A DNA stretch of 64,000 nucleotides, taken from NCBI GenBank assembly GCA_039619475.1, contig CM077115.1, positions 595,349,643 to 595,413,642 on the forward strand. The letters are read 5' to 3'. The notes below the pieces were generated by a model that worked only from the letters and a program-made list of their open reading frames with translations, was not told where the DNA came from and did not search any database. This DNA comes from Icerya purchasi (taxonomy: Eukaryota; Arthropoda; Insecta; Hemiptera; Monophlebidae). Position numbers and translations under genes: made by a program. Shown here one piece after another: positions 63,842 to 64,000 of this stretch. Every line of letters starts with the position of its first letter. Position 1 is the stretch's first letter.

Positions 63842-64000
63842 CCTATCATCGTAACATAACTCTACTCAACACGCGCCTTCACACCCAAGCAAACCCAAAT
63901 TTTCCGTCATATAACTTGGAATAACAACATCCTACACAATCACGCTCAATTTTCACTTCTCCAACCGCAAGGAAGAAGTTATGTTAACTCGTCTCCGCAT
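63842..64000 (+). mobile_element. LINE J, C-terminal continuation
   Basis: After the I-like fragment a plus-strand frame (YHRNITLLNTRLHTQ) continues the C-terminal part of LINE J ORF2 to the window edge, broken by stops. It is assigned mainly by position. Confidence 0.5.

Overview
The window is repeat-rich eukaryotic DNA, most likely from an insect. It is AT-rich, has no recognisable host gene, and consists of a Polinton/Maverick (adintovirus-like) element, a giant palindromic Polinton-like element, and nested LINE, LTR and mariner elements. The species cannot be told from the sequence.

Region 1 (1-about 21,690) is the body of a Polinton-like provirus (element A). A divergent promoter at 1406-1524 serves a leftward packaging ATPase plus a DUF8207-like protein, and a rightward virion block: PLA2-domain protein, adenain-like protease, penton-like protein, small basic protein, hexon-like major capsid protein and an exonuclease-like protein. 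A leftward protein-primed DNA polymerase B converges on this block. Breaks are few: T/A-rich frameshifts in the DUF8207, protease and capsid genes, and three in-frame stops in the polymerase. No integrase is visible; it may lie left of the window. Its long non-coding side (10.4-21.7 kb) is made of diverged tandem repeats and is split by a non-autonomous LTR retrotransposon (10,836-15,552; 891-bp LTRs, TSD GTAT).

Region 2 (21.8-26.6 kb) is a mosaic: an I-like LINE 3' end, a LINE ORF1 fragment, a fragment of a second Polinton (DUF8207-like gene plus its usual downstream gene), and the 5'-truncated reverse transcriptase of a CR1/L2-like LINE (C1).

Region 3 (26,612-49,727) is the most unusual part. 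It is a 23.1-kb palindrome with two nearly identical arms of about 8.35 kb around an AT-rich centre near 34,965. It starts AGTAGCTT and ends AAGCTACT, is flanked by a 6-bp duplication (GGAAGA), and splits the C1 LINE cleanly. Each arm has one exonuclease-like Polinton gene with the same frame break. A full-length I-like LINE (39,668-46,081; both ORFs open; 13-bp TSD) sits only in the right arm, and the left arm keeps the empty site.

Region 4 (49.7-64 kb) starts with the C1 3' end. A decayed jockey-like LINE (J) follows, interrupted in turn by a reverse-oriented CR1/L2-like LINE (C2), a solo LTR (TSD ATAT) of the same family as the LTR element in region 1, a block with a mariner relic, and a second I-like 3' fragment. 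The nesting gives a relative order: C1, then the palindrome, then the I-like insertion.
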